Source: Xanthomonas hortorum pv. cynarae (GTDB lineage: Bacteria; Pseudomonadota; Gammaproteobacteria; Xanthomonadales; Xanthomonadaceae). Taken from it: DNA of 64,000 nt. The stretch spans positions 1-64,000 of the forward strand of contig NZ_MDFM01000009.1 of assembly GCF_002939985.1 (NCBI RefSeq), given 5' to 3'. Below are positions 25,815-39,873 of this stretch, piece by piece. A program made the position numbers and the translations under genes. The notes beneath the pieces were generated by a model. That model worked only from the letters and a program-made list of their open reading frames with translations, did not search any database and had not been told where the DNA came from. Positions within the stretch are counted from its first letter, which is position 1, and every line of letters starts with the position of its first letter.

Positions 25815-26867
25815 ATGACTGTAAAACCTTGGCCGTGGATCTGCGTGTTGCTGGCAGGATGGGGCGGCAGCGCGGCTGCTGCGGAAGTGTGCGACATGCC
25901 GCCGCGGTTCGGCACCAGCCCCGCCGCAATCGCCATCGTGCGCAGCGCCTGCAACGAACACCGCTTGTGGCAACACCCCTTCATCGATACCAAAGGTCGC
26001 CTAGCCAGTCTTGGCGTGACCGAAGCCGAATCGGGCTATCTCGCCGACCATGGCGTGGTGGCATGGCAACGCGTCGCAGGCTACTGGCGCGACAGCGGCA
26101 CACTGGCATCGATGGGCGGTCGCCCCGGCGCATCCAATTGCGCAGCGCTGGATGGCACGCGCTATACCGCCAGCGAGTGCCGCGCGTTTGTGGTCGACAA
26201 TCCCTGGTCGGCGGCTTTCATCTCATGGGTGATGACGCAAGCCGGCCTGAGCGGCTTCCATCGCTCCGCGCGCCATCTGGATTACATCCGCAGCGCCTAC
26301 AACGACGGAGCCAGCGGGCCGTACCAGTTCACCGATCCTGCGGTGGAAAAACCCGCCCCTGGCGATATGCTCTGCCTGCTGCGTGGACGCAATGTGTCGC
26401 TCGGCTATGCCGGCCTCAAGGCCGCGCTTGGCGGTAGCGCGCCGATGCCGTGGCAATCGCATTGCGATGTGGTGATAGCTGCCAACGTCGGTGGCGACCG
26501 CACGCTGTATCTGATCGGCGGCAATGTGTTCAACACGGTGATGATGCGCAAGATGCCGCTGGATCGCGCCGGCCGCGTGGTGTTGCCGACGCCGCAGTCC
26601 GACACAGCTCAGGACCAGAACGAAGACAGCCTGGGCATCGCCAGCGAATGCACGCCAGCGCATGAAGAACTGTGCGATTTCAATCGACGCGACTGGGCTG
26701 CCTTGTTGAAGCTGCGTCCTGATGCGGTAATGACCGCGCCACCACCGAGTGAGCCGTTGCCGGCGCCTTCCGTTGTGCCCGCAGATCAAACGATGCCGCC
26801 GGGTTTTCCGCGCGTCGTACCGCCGCGTCCGGAAACACAGCCTGCGCCGACGCAGCAGCCTCAGTAA
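25815..26867 (+). CDS. Exported DUF2272 protein
   Basis: A 350-residue protein. I use the ATG at 25815, which gives a normal signal peptide (MTVKPWPWICVLLAGWGGS to AAA, about residue 23). The body contains NPWSAAFISWVMTQAGL and CDVVIAANVGGDRTLYLIGGN, typical of DUF2272, which has an NlpC/P60-like look with a Cys/Ser and His arrangement. The Pro-rich tail (PPPSEPLPAP, PPRPETQPAP) suggests an extended envelope-spanning end. Role unknown; cell-wall hydrolase-like activity is a guess. It stands 63 bases after nadC. Confidence 0.75.
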   Translation: MTVKPWPWICVLLAGWGGSAAAAEVCDMPPRFGTSPAAIAIVRSACNEHRLWQHPFIDTKGRLASLGVTEAESGYLADHGVVAWQRVAGYWRDSGTLASMGGRPGASNCAALDGTRYTASECRAFVVDNPWSAAFISWVMTQAGLSGFHRSARHLDYIRSAYNDGASGPYQFTDPAVEKPAPGDMLCLLRGRNVSLGYAGLKAALGGSAPMPWQSHCDVVIAANVGGDRTLYLIGGNVFNTVMMRKMPLDRAGRVVLPTPQSDTAQDQNEDSLGIASECTPAHEELCDFNRRDWAALLKLRPDAVMTAPPPSEPLPAPSVVPADQTMPPGFPRVVPPRPETQPAPTQQPQ

Positions 26868-26875
26868 AAAGGATT

Positions 26876-27092
26876 AGAGCCCCTCTCCCGCCGGGGCGAC
26901 AAGGCACCGCTTGCGCGCCACTGGCGCGCGTGGCTTGGAGCGCCCGCGCAGCAAGCGCGGGCCGGGGCGCGGAGCGGGGGTTGGGGTGAGGGTACGGGGC
27001 GAAGCCCTTGTCGTCTCAACTGCACGAGGCTTCGCTCGTACCCTCATCCGGCGCTGCGCGCCACCTTCTCCCGGAGGGAGAAGGAACGTGTT
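26876..27092. repeat. Imperfect palindromic intergenic repeat (MITE/REP-like)
   Basis: The gap between the DUF2272 gene and pnp is filled by a GC-rich near-palindrome. GTGAGGGTACGGGGCGAAGCC (inner left arm, about 26985-27005) is mirrored by GGCTTCGCTCGTACCCTCAT (about 27028-27047). The outer ends carry CCCTCTCCCGCCGGGG and CCTTCTCCCGGAGGGAGAAGG. The consensus strongly resembles intergenic repeats I associate with Xanthomonas genomes. No coding capacity is evident. Confidence 0.7.
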
Positions 27093-27106
27093 GCTATCGC
27101 AGACAA

Positions 27107-27135
27107 CAAAAAAGCGGGCCGAAGCCCGCTTTTTC
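27107..27135 (-). terminator. Intrinsic terminator of the pnp transcript
   Basis: Stem AAAGCGGGC (27111-27119) / GCCCGCTTT (27124-27132) with a T-run on the minus strand, about 40 bases past the pnp stop. It ends the rimP-to-pnp operon. Confidence 0.9.
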
Positions 27136-27173
27136 GTCATGCATCACCCAAGTGATGCATTAGCCCGCAGCGA

Positions 27174-29288
<2,115 letters not shown>

Positions 29289-29353
29289 GGAGGTTTTTTC
29301 CTTAGGTGTTGCTGTCTTCGTTGGACCGTCGTCGACCCATGCCGAGAACGGGC

Positions 29354-29371
29354 GGCCGGGAGGCTCCGGCC
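29354..29371 (-). promoter_or_regulatory. GC-rich hairpin in the pnp leader
   Basis: GGCCGG / CCGGCC stem with a six-base loop between the rpsO terminator and pnp. In E. coli this leader forms a structure cut by RNase III for PNPase autoregulation. A similar role here is inference from position only. Confidence 0.4.
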
Positions 29372-29410
29372 CATGAATTACTTGGTGCAAATAACGGTAT
29401 GCGAACGACC

Positions 29411-29444
29411 AAAACAAAACCGCGGCGCATCGCTGCACCGCGGT
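29411..29444 (-). terminator. Terminator between rpsO and pnp
   Basis: Stem ACCGCGG / CCGCGGT (29419-29425 and 29438-29444) followed on the minus strand by TTTTGTTTT, just after the rpsO stop. The T-run is interrupted, so read-through into pnp is expected to be partial. Confidence 0.75.
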
Positions 29445-29456
29445 GGTAGGACTCGA

Positions 29457-29717
29457 TTAGCGGCGCAGGCCGAGCTTTTCGATCAGCGACTTGTAACGCT
29501 CGCTGTCCTTCTTCTTCAGGTAGTCGAGCAGGCTGCGGCGACGGTTGACCATCTGCAGCAGACCACGACGGCTGTGGTGATCTTTCTTGTGGGTCTTGAA
29601 GTGACCGCTCAGCAGCTCGATGCGGGCGGTCAGCAGAGCGACCTGCACTTCCGGGGAGCCGGTGTCCTGGGCGCTGCGCTTGTTGTCTTCAATGACTTTC
29701 TGGGTGTCGACGGACAT
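29457..29717 (-). CDS. rpsO: 30S ribosomal protein S15
   Basis: An 86-residue S15: [33 protein letters not shown] in short segments, then the rRNA-binding [19 protein letters not shown] and the end [22 protein letters not shown]. The start at 29717 gives the normal family length; the open frame upstream of it is non-coding. A 156-base gap to truB suggests its own promoter or leader; S15 often represses its own translation. Confidence 0.97.
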   Translation of the reverse strand: MSVDTQKVIEDNKRSAQDTGSPEVQVALLTARIELLSGHFKTHKKDHHSRRGLLQMVNRRRSLLDYLKKKDSERYKSLIEKLGLRR

Positions 29718-29873
29718 GTGTTTTCTCGATAGATGCGTGGTCGACAGGAACGTGCAGGACGCACCGCCGGACTCGCCGTTTGCTTGGGATGAGCGCGCTT
29801 GGCGCTGGAGGTGCCCCGAACGGGGCCGCGAAATTGTAACGTCGTGCGAGCCCGGGGACAAGTTGACTAAAAC

Positions 29874-30827
<954 letters not shown>

Positions 30828-30882
30828 GCGCGCCCGTTGAAATCAGGGCCGCGTAGAAAGAGGCGGCCGGCCCAGACAGCGC

Positions 30883-31275
30883 TCAGCGCTGCTCGGCGTC
30901 TTCGTCGCTGGAGGCGGCCTCGGGGCCGATGTCGTCCAGGTCACGCAGCAGGTTGTCGATGCGTTCGCCGCGATCGACCGAATCGTCGTAATGAAAGTGC
31001 AGCTCGGGCACGTGGCGCAGTTTCATCGCGCGCGCCAACTGCGTGCGCAGCTGACCGGCGATTTCCTTGAGCCCCTTGACCGCTTCGACCGAACGCTCCT
31101 GCTGCAGCGCGGTGACGAACACCTTGGCATGCGCAAGATCGCGGGTGACTTCGACATCTGACACGCTGACCGACGGCAGGCCGTGATCGCGCACGGCCGC
31201 GTGCACGATCGTGCCGAGGTCGCGACGCACCTGCGCCGAGACGCGGTCGGTGCGATGGAATGATTTGGTTGGCAT
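30883..31275 (-). CDS. rbfA: 30S ribosome-binding factor A
   Basis: A 130-residue KH-like protein: MPTKSFHRTDRVSAQVRRDLG, then VSVSDVEVTRDLAHAKVFVT and RHVPELHFHYDDSVDRGERID. I start at 31275; upstream in-frame sequence has no RbfA similarity. It helps mature the 16S rRNA 5' end and matters in the cold. The acidic tail (EAASSDEDAEQ) is common in this family. Confidence 0.96.
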   Translation of the reverse strand: MPTKSFHRTDRVSAQVRRDLGTIVHAAVRDHGLPSVSVSDVEVTRDLAHAKVFVTALQQERSVEAVKGLKEIAGQLRTQLARAMKLRHVPELHFHYDDSVDRGERIDNLLRDLDDIGPEAASSDEDAEQR

Positions 31276-31448
31276 GGTCGTGGACCTGGTTGATTCGGAG
31301 GGCCAGATGGCACCGAAGCCAAAAACGAACGTGGGCGGCCATGCCGCCCTCGCCTTGCAAAACGTGCTGTCCAAAAATCGGGCGTTACCGACTCCAGCTT
31401 GCCGACTCCGGAGCCCGCAGGCCCCGGTCGCCATGACAGCCGCAGCCG

Positions 31449-34160
<2,712 letters not shown>

Positions 34161-34255
34161 TCGGATCCTATGATCTGGTTGGCGCCCCCTCGCCCAGAGC
34201 AAGGGAAGCGCTGATTCTAAGCCCTGATGGGGTCAGGGCGCGGTTCATTGCCGGC

Positions 34256-35767
34256 TCATTCGCCGCGCTCCAAACGGGCGATCTCCTCGGCGCGGGCCGC
34301 CAGGATCAGCGCCGCGGCGCGCTCCTGGGTCAAGCCCTCGATGCCGAAGTCGACGATCTCGTCCGCTGCCAGGTCGGACAAGTCCTCGCTGGTGCGCACG
34401 CCGTGCTCGGCCAGAGCAAAGGCCGTTTCCTCGTCCATCCCCTCCAGCGCCAGCAGGTCCTCGGTGGGCTGAGTTCCTTCCAGGCCTTCTTCCTCGGCCA
34501 GCGCGGCGTTGAGCAGCGCATCGCGGGCACGGGCACGCAACTCTTCGACGATGTCTTCGTCGAAGCCTTCCACCGCCAGCAACTCGCCGACCGGCACGTA
34601 GGCGATTTCTTCGACCGTATTGAAACCTTCGGTCACCAGAATCGCTGCAATTTCTTCGTCCACTTCCAGGCGATCCATGAACAACTGGCGCGCGGAGGTC
34701 TGTTCGGCTTCGGACTTGGCGGCCACCTGGTCGGCGGTCATCACGTTGAGCTGCCAACCGGTCAGGCGGCTGGCCAGACGTACATTCTGGCCGCCCTTGC
34801 CGATCGCCTGGGCCAGGCGATCTTCTGCCACAGCCAGGTCCATCGAATGCTTGTCTTCATCGACGATGATCGACTGCACTTCGGCCGGCGCCATCGCATT
34901 GATGACGAAGTTGGCCGGGTTCTCGTTCCACAACACGATGTCCACGCGCTCGCCATTGAGCTCGTTGGACACCGCCTGCACGCGCGAACCACGCATACCG
35001 ATGCACGCGCCGATCGGGTCGGTGCGGGTATCGTGCGCAATCACGGCGATCTTGGCGCGATCGCCCGGGTCGCGGGCGCAGGCCTTGATCTCGACCAGGC
35101 CCTGGCCCACTTCAGGCACTTCGAGCTTGAACAGCTCGATCATGAATTCCGGCGCGGCGCGGCTGATGAACAGCTGCGGGCCACGTGGTTCGGAGCGCAC
35201 TTCGGCCAGATAACCGCGCACGCGGTCGCCCGGACGCAGCACATCGCGCGGAATGCCCTTGTCCTTCGGAATGAAGGCTTCGGCATTGCCGCCCAGATCG
35301 ACAAAGATATTGCCGCGCTCGGCACGCTTGACCACACCGGTGATCAACTCGCCGACGCGATCCTTCCATGCGTCCACAACCTGCTGACGCTCGGCTTCGC
35401 GCACACGCTGCACGATCACCTGCTTGGCAGCCTGCGCGGCGATACGGCCGAAATCCGGGTTTTCGATCTGTTCTTCGATGTAGTCGCCCACATCCACGCC
35501 GTCGGCTTCGTCGATGGCGTCCATCAGACGCACCTGGCGATCCGGCGACTCCATCACCACATCGTCGGCAACCACTTCCCAACGACGGTAGGTTTCGTAG
35601 TTACCGTCCTTGTGATCGATGGTCACGCGCGCCAGCACGTCCTGGTCGGGATAGCGCTTCTTCGCTGCGGAAGCCAACGCGGCCTCGATCGCATCGAAGA
35701 TCACTTCGCGCGGCACGCCCTTTTCGTTGGCCACCGCATCCACTACCAGCAAAAGTTCCTTGCTCAT
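34256..35767 (-). CDS. nusA: Transcription elongation/termination factor NusA
   Basis: A 503-residue NusA of the gammaproteobacterial type. The N-terminal RNA polymerase-binding domain (MSKELLLVVDAVANEKGVPRE) is followed by an S1 domain (GVVKRAERGNIFVDLGGNAE) and two KH domains (IGACIGMRGSRVQAV, AIGKGGQNVRLASRLTGW). Two C-terminal acidic helix-hairpin repeats then occupy about residues 355-495. It starts four bases after the rimP stop. In E. coli NusA controls its own operon through terminators near metY. Confidence 0.97.
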   Translation of the reverse strand: MSKELLLVVDAVANEKGVPREVIFDAIEAALASAAKKRYPDQDVLARVTIDHKDGNYETYRRWEVVADDVVMESPDRQVRLMDAIDEADGVDVGDYIEEQIENPDFGRIAAQAAKQVIVQRVREAERQQVVDAWKDRVGELITGVVKRAERGNIFVDLGGNAEAFIPKDKGIPRDVLRPGDRVRGYLAEVRSEPRGPQLFISRAAPEFMIELFKLEVPEVGQGLVEIKACARDPGDRAKIAVIAHDTRTDPIGACIGMRGSRVQAVSNELNGERVDIVLWNENPANFVINAMAPAEVQSIIVDEDKHSMDLAVAEDRLAQAIGKGGQNVRLASRLTGWQLNVMTADQVAAKSEAEQTSARQLFMDRLEVDEEIAAILVTEGFNTVEEIAYVPVGELLAVEGFDEDIVEELRARARDALLNAALAEEEGLEGTQPTEDLLALEGMDEETAFALAEHGVRTSEDLSDLAADEIVDFGIEGLTQERAAALILAARAEEIARLERGE

Positions 35768-35771
35768 TTAG

Positions 35772-36362
35772 TCACTCCGCGCGCGGCTTGCCAGCCGCCG
35801 ACTCGTTGGATGGTTTCTTCTTCTCGTGCCCGGGTTTTTTCGGGCCGGGCTTATTCGGTTTTTGCGGCGCCAGGCCCAAAGCGACCCAATCCGGCAGGAT
35901 GCGCGCCTTGTCGATGTTGTCGAAGCCGATCTGCACGTCCTTGCCGTCGATGGCAAACACCACGGCGTCGGCCTCCGCCTCGATCCGCAGGATCTTGCCC
36001 TGAAAGCGGCGCCGACCATCCTGCGCCAGCTTCAGCACGATCTTTGCGGACTCGCCGACATGACGTGCGAACTGCTCAAGCGTAAACAAGGGGCGGTCCA
36101 CACCCGGCGAAGACACTTCAAGCGTGTAGTTGCCGGTGATGGGATCTTCGACGTCGAGCTGGGCGGAGACTTCGCGGCTCACGCGCTCGCAGTCATCGAC
36201 GTTGATCACACGCTCGGGCTGTTCGGCCAGCGGTACATCGATATACAGACGCAACGTGGCGCCACCTGGAGCGGGAAGATATTCCACACCCAGTAGTTCC
36301 AAGCCCAAGGACTCAACCGTTGGACTCAGCAGATTCGCGATTTCGGTCGCTTTTTCGCTCAC
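35772..36362 (-). CDS. rimP: Ribosome maturation factor RimP
   Basis: A 196-residue protein beginning at GTG 36362 ([28 protein letters not shown]). Conserved segments include [32 protein letters not shown] and [15 protein letters not shown]. The Lys/Pro-rich tail ([12 protein letters not shown]) extends beyond the usual length of about 150 residues. RimP acts in 30S assembly. It is the first protein gene of the operon after the initiator tRNA and its terminators. Confidence 0.95.
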   Translation of the reverse strand: MSEKATEIANLLSPTVESLGLELLGVEYLPAPGGATLRLYIDVPLAEQPERVINVDDCERVSREVSAQLDVEDPITGNYTLEVSSPGVDRPLFTLEQFARHVGESAKIVLKLAQDGRRRFQGKILRIEAEADAVVFAIDGKDVQIGFDNIDKARILPDWVALGLAPQKPNKPGPKKPGHEKKKPSNESAAGKPRAE

Positions 36363-36428
36363 AGACTGCCCTGATCAAATGATTGCCAGTAGAACCCCGG
36401 CAACCGGCAGCAAACTTTCCGGTTCCGG

Positions 36429-36457
36429 AAAAAACAAGGGGCCCGATGGGCCCCTTG
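36429..36457 (-). terminator. Second tandem terminator, immediately before rimP
   Basis: Perfect stem CAAGGGGCCC-GAT-GGGCCCCTTG (36435-36457), with six T residues following on the minus strand (36429-36434). It is the second of two terminators between the initiator tRNA and rimP. Confidence 0.9.
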
Positions 36458-36461
36458 CGTG

Positions 36462-36488
36462 AAAAAAGCCCGACCTCTCAGGGTCGGC
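36462..36488 (-). terminator. First tandem terminator after the initiator tRNA
   Basis: Stem CCGACC / GGTCGG with a short loop (36470-36487), followed by six T residues on the minus strand (36462-36467). It lies about 85 bases beyond the tRNA 3' end. Confidence 0.85.
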
Positions 36489-36573
36489 GCAAAGACGGGA
36501 ACATGCGTCTTTGCGATCCAAGAACATGAACTGCTGCCCTAAGGCAAACTGCATTAAAGCAGCAATTCAAACT

Positions 36574-36650
36574 TGGTAGCGGGGGCAGGATTTGAACCTG
36601 CGACCTTCGGGTTATGAGCCCGACGAGCTGCCAGACTGCTCCACCCCGCA
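36574..36650 (-). tRNA. metY: Initiator tRNA-fMet (CAT)
   Basis: A 77-nt cloverleaf on the minus strand with anticodon CAT and encoded CCA. The initiator hallmarks are all visible: three G-C pairs in the anticodon stem (GGG-CTCATAA-CCC), no Watson-Crick pair at 1-72 (here T1 opposite T72), and the A11-T24 pair in the D stem (GAGC/GCTC). Its place at the head of rimP-nusA-infB matches metY of E. coli. Confidence 0.95.
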
Positions 36651-36661
36651 GCAGAAGCGGA

Positions 36662-36690
36662 ATTATGAAGAACTTGAGCGGCAATTGCAA
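36662..36690 (-). promoter_or_regulatory. Sigma-70-type promoter of the initiator tRNA
   Basis: Reading the minus strand: TTGCAA (36685-36690), a 17-base spacer, CATAAT (36662-36667), then 11 bases to the tRNA 5' end. Hexamers and spacing fit a housekeeping promoter. Confidence 0.75.
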
Positions 36691-36853
36691 GCCCTAGTTT
36701 TTCATCGATTGAAAACCTTGGAGGTCTTCAACGTCGCGGCAAATGATAACCGCATTGCAACAAAAACGAAACAGCAATCACGACTTTATTTCAGTAACGC
36801 GTCAAAGGCGCGCCTGACGCACACGCCCACAACGGTATGCAGGCACGTAAGTC

Positions 36854-38317
36854 TTACGCAAGCCCCGCAAATGCGCGCTGGCACCACACCATGATCGGGC
36901 TCCAGGCCAGACCGAGTGCCAGCAGTGCGAGTGCGTTGACGCCGAGGACGGTACCAAGCACACGGTCGTTGTTGGCCGGCAACGGCTCACCGACCGGCTC
37001 ATCGAAGTACATGACCTTGATGACGCGCAGATAGTAGTACGCACCGATCACCGCGCAGAGCACGCCGACCAACGCCAACCACAACATATCGCCCTTCACC
37101 GCGGCGCCCAACACGGCCAGCTTGGTCCAGAAGCCGAGGAACGGCGGGATACCTGCAAGCGAAGCCATGATGCACAGCACCAGGCCGGCCATCCATGGAT
37201 TGCGTGCGTTGAGCCCCTTGAAGTCGTCGATGTTCTCGGCTTCAAACCCATTACGCGACAAGGCGATGATGGCGCCGAACGCAGCGGTCGACATGATGGT
37301 GTAGCTCACTGCGTAGAACATCGCGGCGGCATAGCCTTCTTCGCCGCCACCGGCCACGCCCATCAGCAGGAAGCCGATATGCGAGACGGTCGAATACGCG
37401 AGCATGCGCTTGAGATTGGTCTGCGCAATCGCCATCAGGTTGCCGATCACCAGCGACAGTGCCGACAGGCCGCCGATCAACAGATGCCACTGCGGCGACA
37501 ACGGACCCATGCCGACTTCGAGCAGGCGATAGGCCATACCAAAGGCAGCCAACTTGGGCGCGGAACTGATGAACAACGCGATCGGTGCGGGCGCACCCTG
37601 ATAGACGTCGGGCAGCCACATGTGGAACGGCGCCGCACCCAGCTTGAAGGCCACGCCGGCGATCATGAAGATAGTGCCGGTCAGCAGCAGCGTGCGCTCG
37701 TTGGAGCCTTCGATGGCGTCATGGATACCCGCCAGGCTCAACGTGCCGGTAGCGCCGTAGACCAGCGACATGCCGTACAGCAACAGACCCGACGCCAGCG
37801 AACCAAGCACGAAATACTTCATCGCCGCTTCGGTGGCCAGGCCGTTATCGCGATTGGACGCGACCAGGGCGTACGAGCACAGAGCCAGCAGTTCCAGACC
37901 CAGATACACCATCAGCAGGCTGCCTGCCGAGGCCAGCAGCATCATGCCGGCGGTGGCGAACAGCACCAGCACCGGGATCTCGCCCTGATAGAGATTGCGC
38001 TCGCGCAGGTACGTCCAGCCATAAACCAGGCTCAGGCCGCTGACCAGCACGATCACCGTCTTCATGACGTCGGCTGCGGTGTCGCGGACGAACATGCCGT
38101 GGAAGGCTTCGCCCTGCCCGCCCGTTCCGGTCGCCAGCAACGCGAACACCACGGCCAACACGGCCACGGAGAACAGGTGGGTCCAGACCTTGTGCCGCTG
38201 GCTCATAAACAGATCGAGCATCAACAGAGCAAAGGCGCCGCCGATCAGCACCAGCTCCGGTGCGAGCGGAGCCAGGTCAGCGGTGGTCAACGGCGCGAGC
38301 GTTGGCGTGGTCATCAT
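36854..38317 (-). CDS. nuoN: NADH-quinone oxidoreductase subunit N
   Basis: A 487-residue antiporter-like membrane subunit of complex I with about 14 spans. It contains YLGLELLALCSYALVA, GFLTKLAV-like FLGFWTKLAVLGA and LKRMLAYSTVSHIGFLLMG, the conserved Lys/Glu proton-path segments. Two ATGs (38317, 38314) follow AGGA; 38317 is used. Last gene of the nuo operon; the next feature downstream is the separately promoted initiator tRNA. Confidence 0.96.
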   Translation of the reverse strand: MMTTPTLAPLTTADLAPLAPELVLIGGAFALLMLDLFMSQRHKVWTHLFSVAVLAVVFALLATGTGGQGEAFHGMFVRDTAADVMKTVIVLVSGLSLVYGWTYLRERNLYQGEIPVLVLFATAGMMLLASAGSLLMVYLGLELLALCSYALVASNRDNGLATEAAMKYFVLGSLASGLLLYGMSLVYGATGTLSLAGIHDAIEGSNERTLLLTGTIFMIAGVAFKLGAAPFHMWLPDVYQGAPAPIALFISSAPKLAAFGMAYRLLEVGMGPLSPQWHLLIGGLSALSLVIGNLMAIAQTNLKRMLAYSTVSHIGFLLMGVAGGGEEGYAAAMFYAVSYTIMSTAAFGAIIALSRNGFEAENIDDFKGLNARNPWMAGLVLCIMASLAGIPPFLGFWTKLAVLGAAVKGDMLWLALVGVLCAVIGAYYYLRVIKVMYFDEPVGEPLPANNDRVLGTVLGVNALALLALGLAWSPIMVWCQRAFAGLA

Positions 38318-38350
38318 CAAATCCTGAAAATCGGTACGTACGGCAAGCAG

Positions 38351-39853
38351 TTACAGCTTGGTCGCGGCAATCTGGGTAGCCAGCTTGGCGATCGATGGTT
38401 CCATCAGATCGGTCAGCGGCTTCGGATACAGGCCCAGGGCCAGCACGCCAGCGGCGAACACCCCCAGCACGAATGCCTCACGGCCATTGATGTCCTTCAA
38501 CTCGGCCACGTGTGCGTTGGCCACTTCACCGAAGAACACGCGCTTGTAGAGCCACAAGGTGTAAGCCGCAGTGATCACCAAGGTGGTGGCAGCGCCGAAG
38601 GCGATCAACGGGTGCTTCTGAAAGCTGGCCAGGATCACCATGAACTCGCCGACGAAACCGCTGGTACCCGGCAGGCCGGCATTGGCCATGAAGAACAGCA
38701 TGGCGAAGGTGGCAAACCACGGCATCACGTTGACCACGCCGCCGTAATCGGCAATGCGGCGGGTATGCATGCGGTCGTACAGCACGCCGATGCAGGAGAA
38801 CATCGCACCGGACACGAAACCATGCGAAATCATCTGCACCATTGCGCCCTGCAGGCCCAGGCGTGCGGCGTCGGTGCTGCCGTAGTCGCGCACCAGGGTG
38901 AAGGCGATAAAGGTGCCGAGAGTGACGAAGCCCATGTGCGCGATGGACGAATACGCCACCAACTTCTTCATGTCGTCCTGCACCAACGCCACCAGGCCGA
39001 CGTAGATCACCGCGATCAGCGACAGCGTGATCACCAACCAGGCGAACTCATGGCTGGCGTCCGGCACGATCGGCAGGTTGAAGCGAAGGAAGCCGTAGCC
39101 ACCGATCTTCAGCGCGATCGCGGCCAGGATCACCGAACCGGCGGTCGGTGCCTCAACGTGCGCGTCGGGCAACCAGGTATGCACCGGGAACATCGGCACC
39201 TTGACCGCGAAGGCGATCAGGAACGCGAAGAAGATCCAGGTCTGCTCCTTGGCGGTCAGCTGCAGCGCGTACAGGTCGGCAAGCTGGAAGCTGCCGCCCT
39301 TCAGATACAGGTAGACCAGGCCCACCAGCATCAGCACCGAGCCGAGGAAGGTGTACAGGAAGAACTTCATCGCCGCATAGATACGCCGCGGGCCGCCCCA
39401 GACACCGATGATCAGGAACATCGGAATCAGCATGGCTTCGAAGAAGACGTAGAACAGCATCGCGTCGGTGGCAGCGAAGATGCCCAGCGTGACGCCTTCC
39501 AGGATCAGGAACGCCGCAACGTACTGATTGACGCGCTTGTCGATCGAGCGCCAGGCGCCGATCAGGGCCAGCACCGTCACCAGTGTGGTCAGCACGATCA
39601 ACGCGACCGCGATGCCGTCCACGCCCAGGTTGTAGCCGATGTTGTAGGCCGGGATCCAGGCATGCAGTTCGACGAATTGCAGGGCGTCATTGGCAGTGTC
39701 GTAGCCCAGCAGCGGCAGACTCAGCACAAAGGTCGCCACCGCCACCGCTAGCGATGCCCAGCGGGCAGTCTCGGCGTTGCGCAACGCAAGGATCAGGGCG
39801 CCACCGATAATCGGCAGCCAGATCAAGATAGACAGTAAAGGCCAGTTCGACAC
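38351..39853 (-). CDS. nuoM: NADH-quinone oxidoreductase subunit M
   Basis: A 500-residue proton-pumping subunit with GTG start at 39853 (SNWPLLSILIWLPIIGG). The conserved transmembrane segments include FYVFFEAMLIPMFLIIGVWGG (key Glu), FPVHTWLPDAHVEAPTAGSVILA and KKLVAYSSIAHMGFV. It belongs to the Mrp-type antiporter family and sits between NuoN and NuoL in the membrane arm; the gene order is the same. Confidence 0.97.
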   Translation of the reverse strand: MSNWPLLSILIWLPIIGGALILALRNAETARWASLAVAVATFVLSLPLLGYDTANDALQFVELHAWIPAYNIGYNLGVDGIAVALIVLTTLVTVLALIGAWRSIDKRVNQYVAAFLILEGVTLGIFAATDAMLFYVFFEAMLIPMFLIIGVWGGPRRIYAAMKFFLYTFLGSVLMLVGLVYLYLKGGSFQLADLYALQLTAKEQTWIFFAFLIAFAVKVPMFPVHTWLPDAHVEAPTAGSVILAAIALKIGGYGFLRFNLPIVPDASHEFAWLVITLSLIAVIYVGLVALVQDDMKKLVAYSSIAHMGFVTLGTFIAFTLVRDYGSTDAARLGLQGAMVQMISHGFVSGAMFSCIGVLYDRMHTRRIADYGGVVNVMPWFATFAMLFFMANAGLPGTSGFVGEFMVILASFQKHPLIAFGAATTLVITAAYTLWLYKRVFFGEVANAHVAELKDINGREAFVLGVFAAGVLALGLYPKPLTDLMEPSIAKLATQIAATKL

Positions 39854-39873
39854 GTTTTCTTATTCCGTACAGG

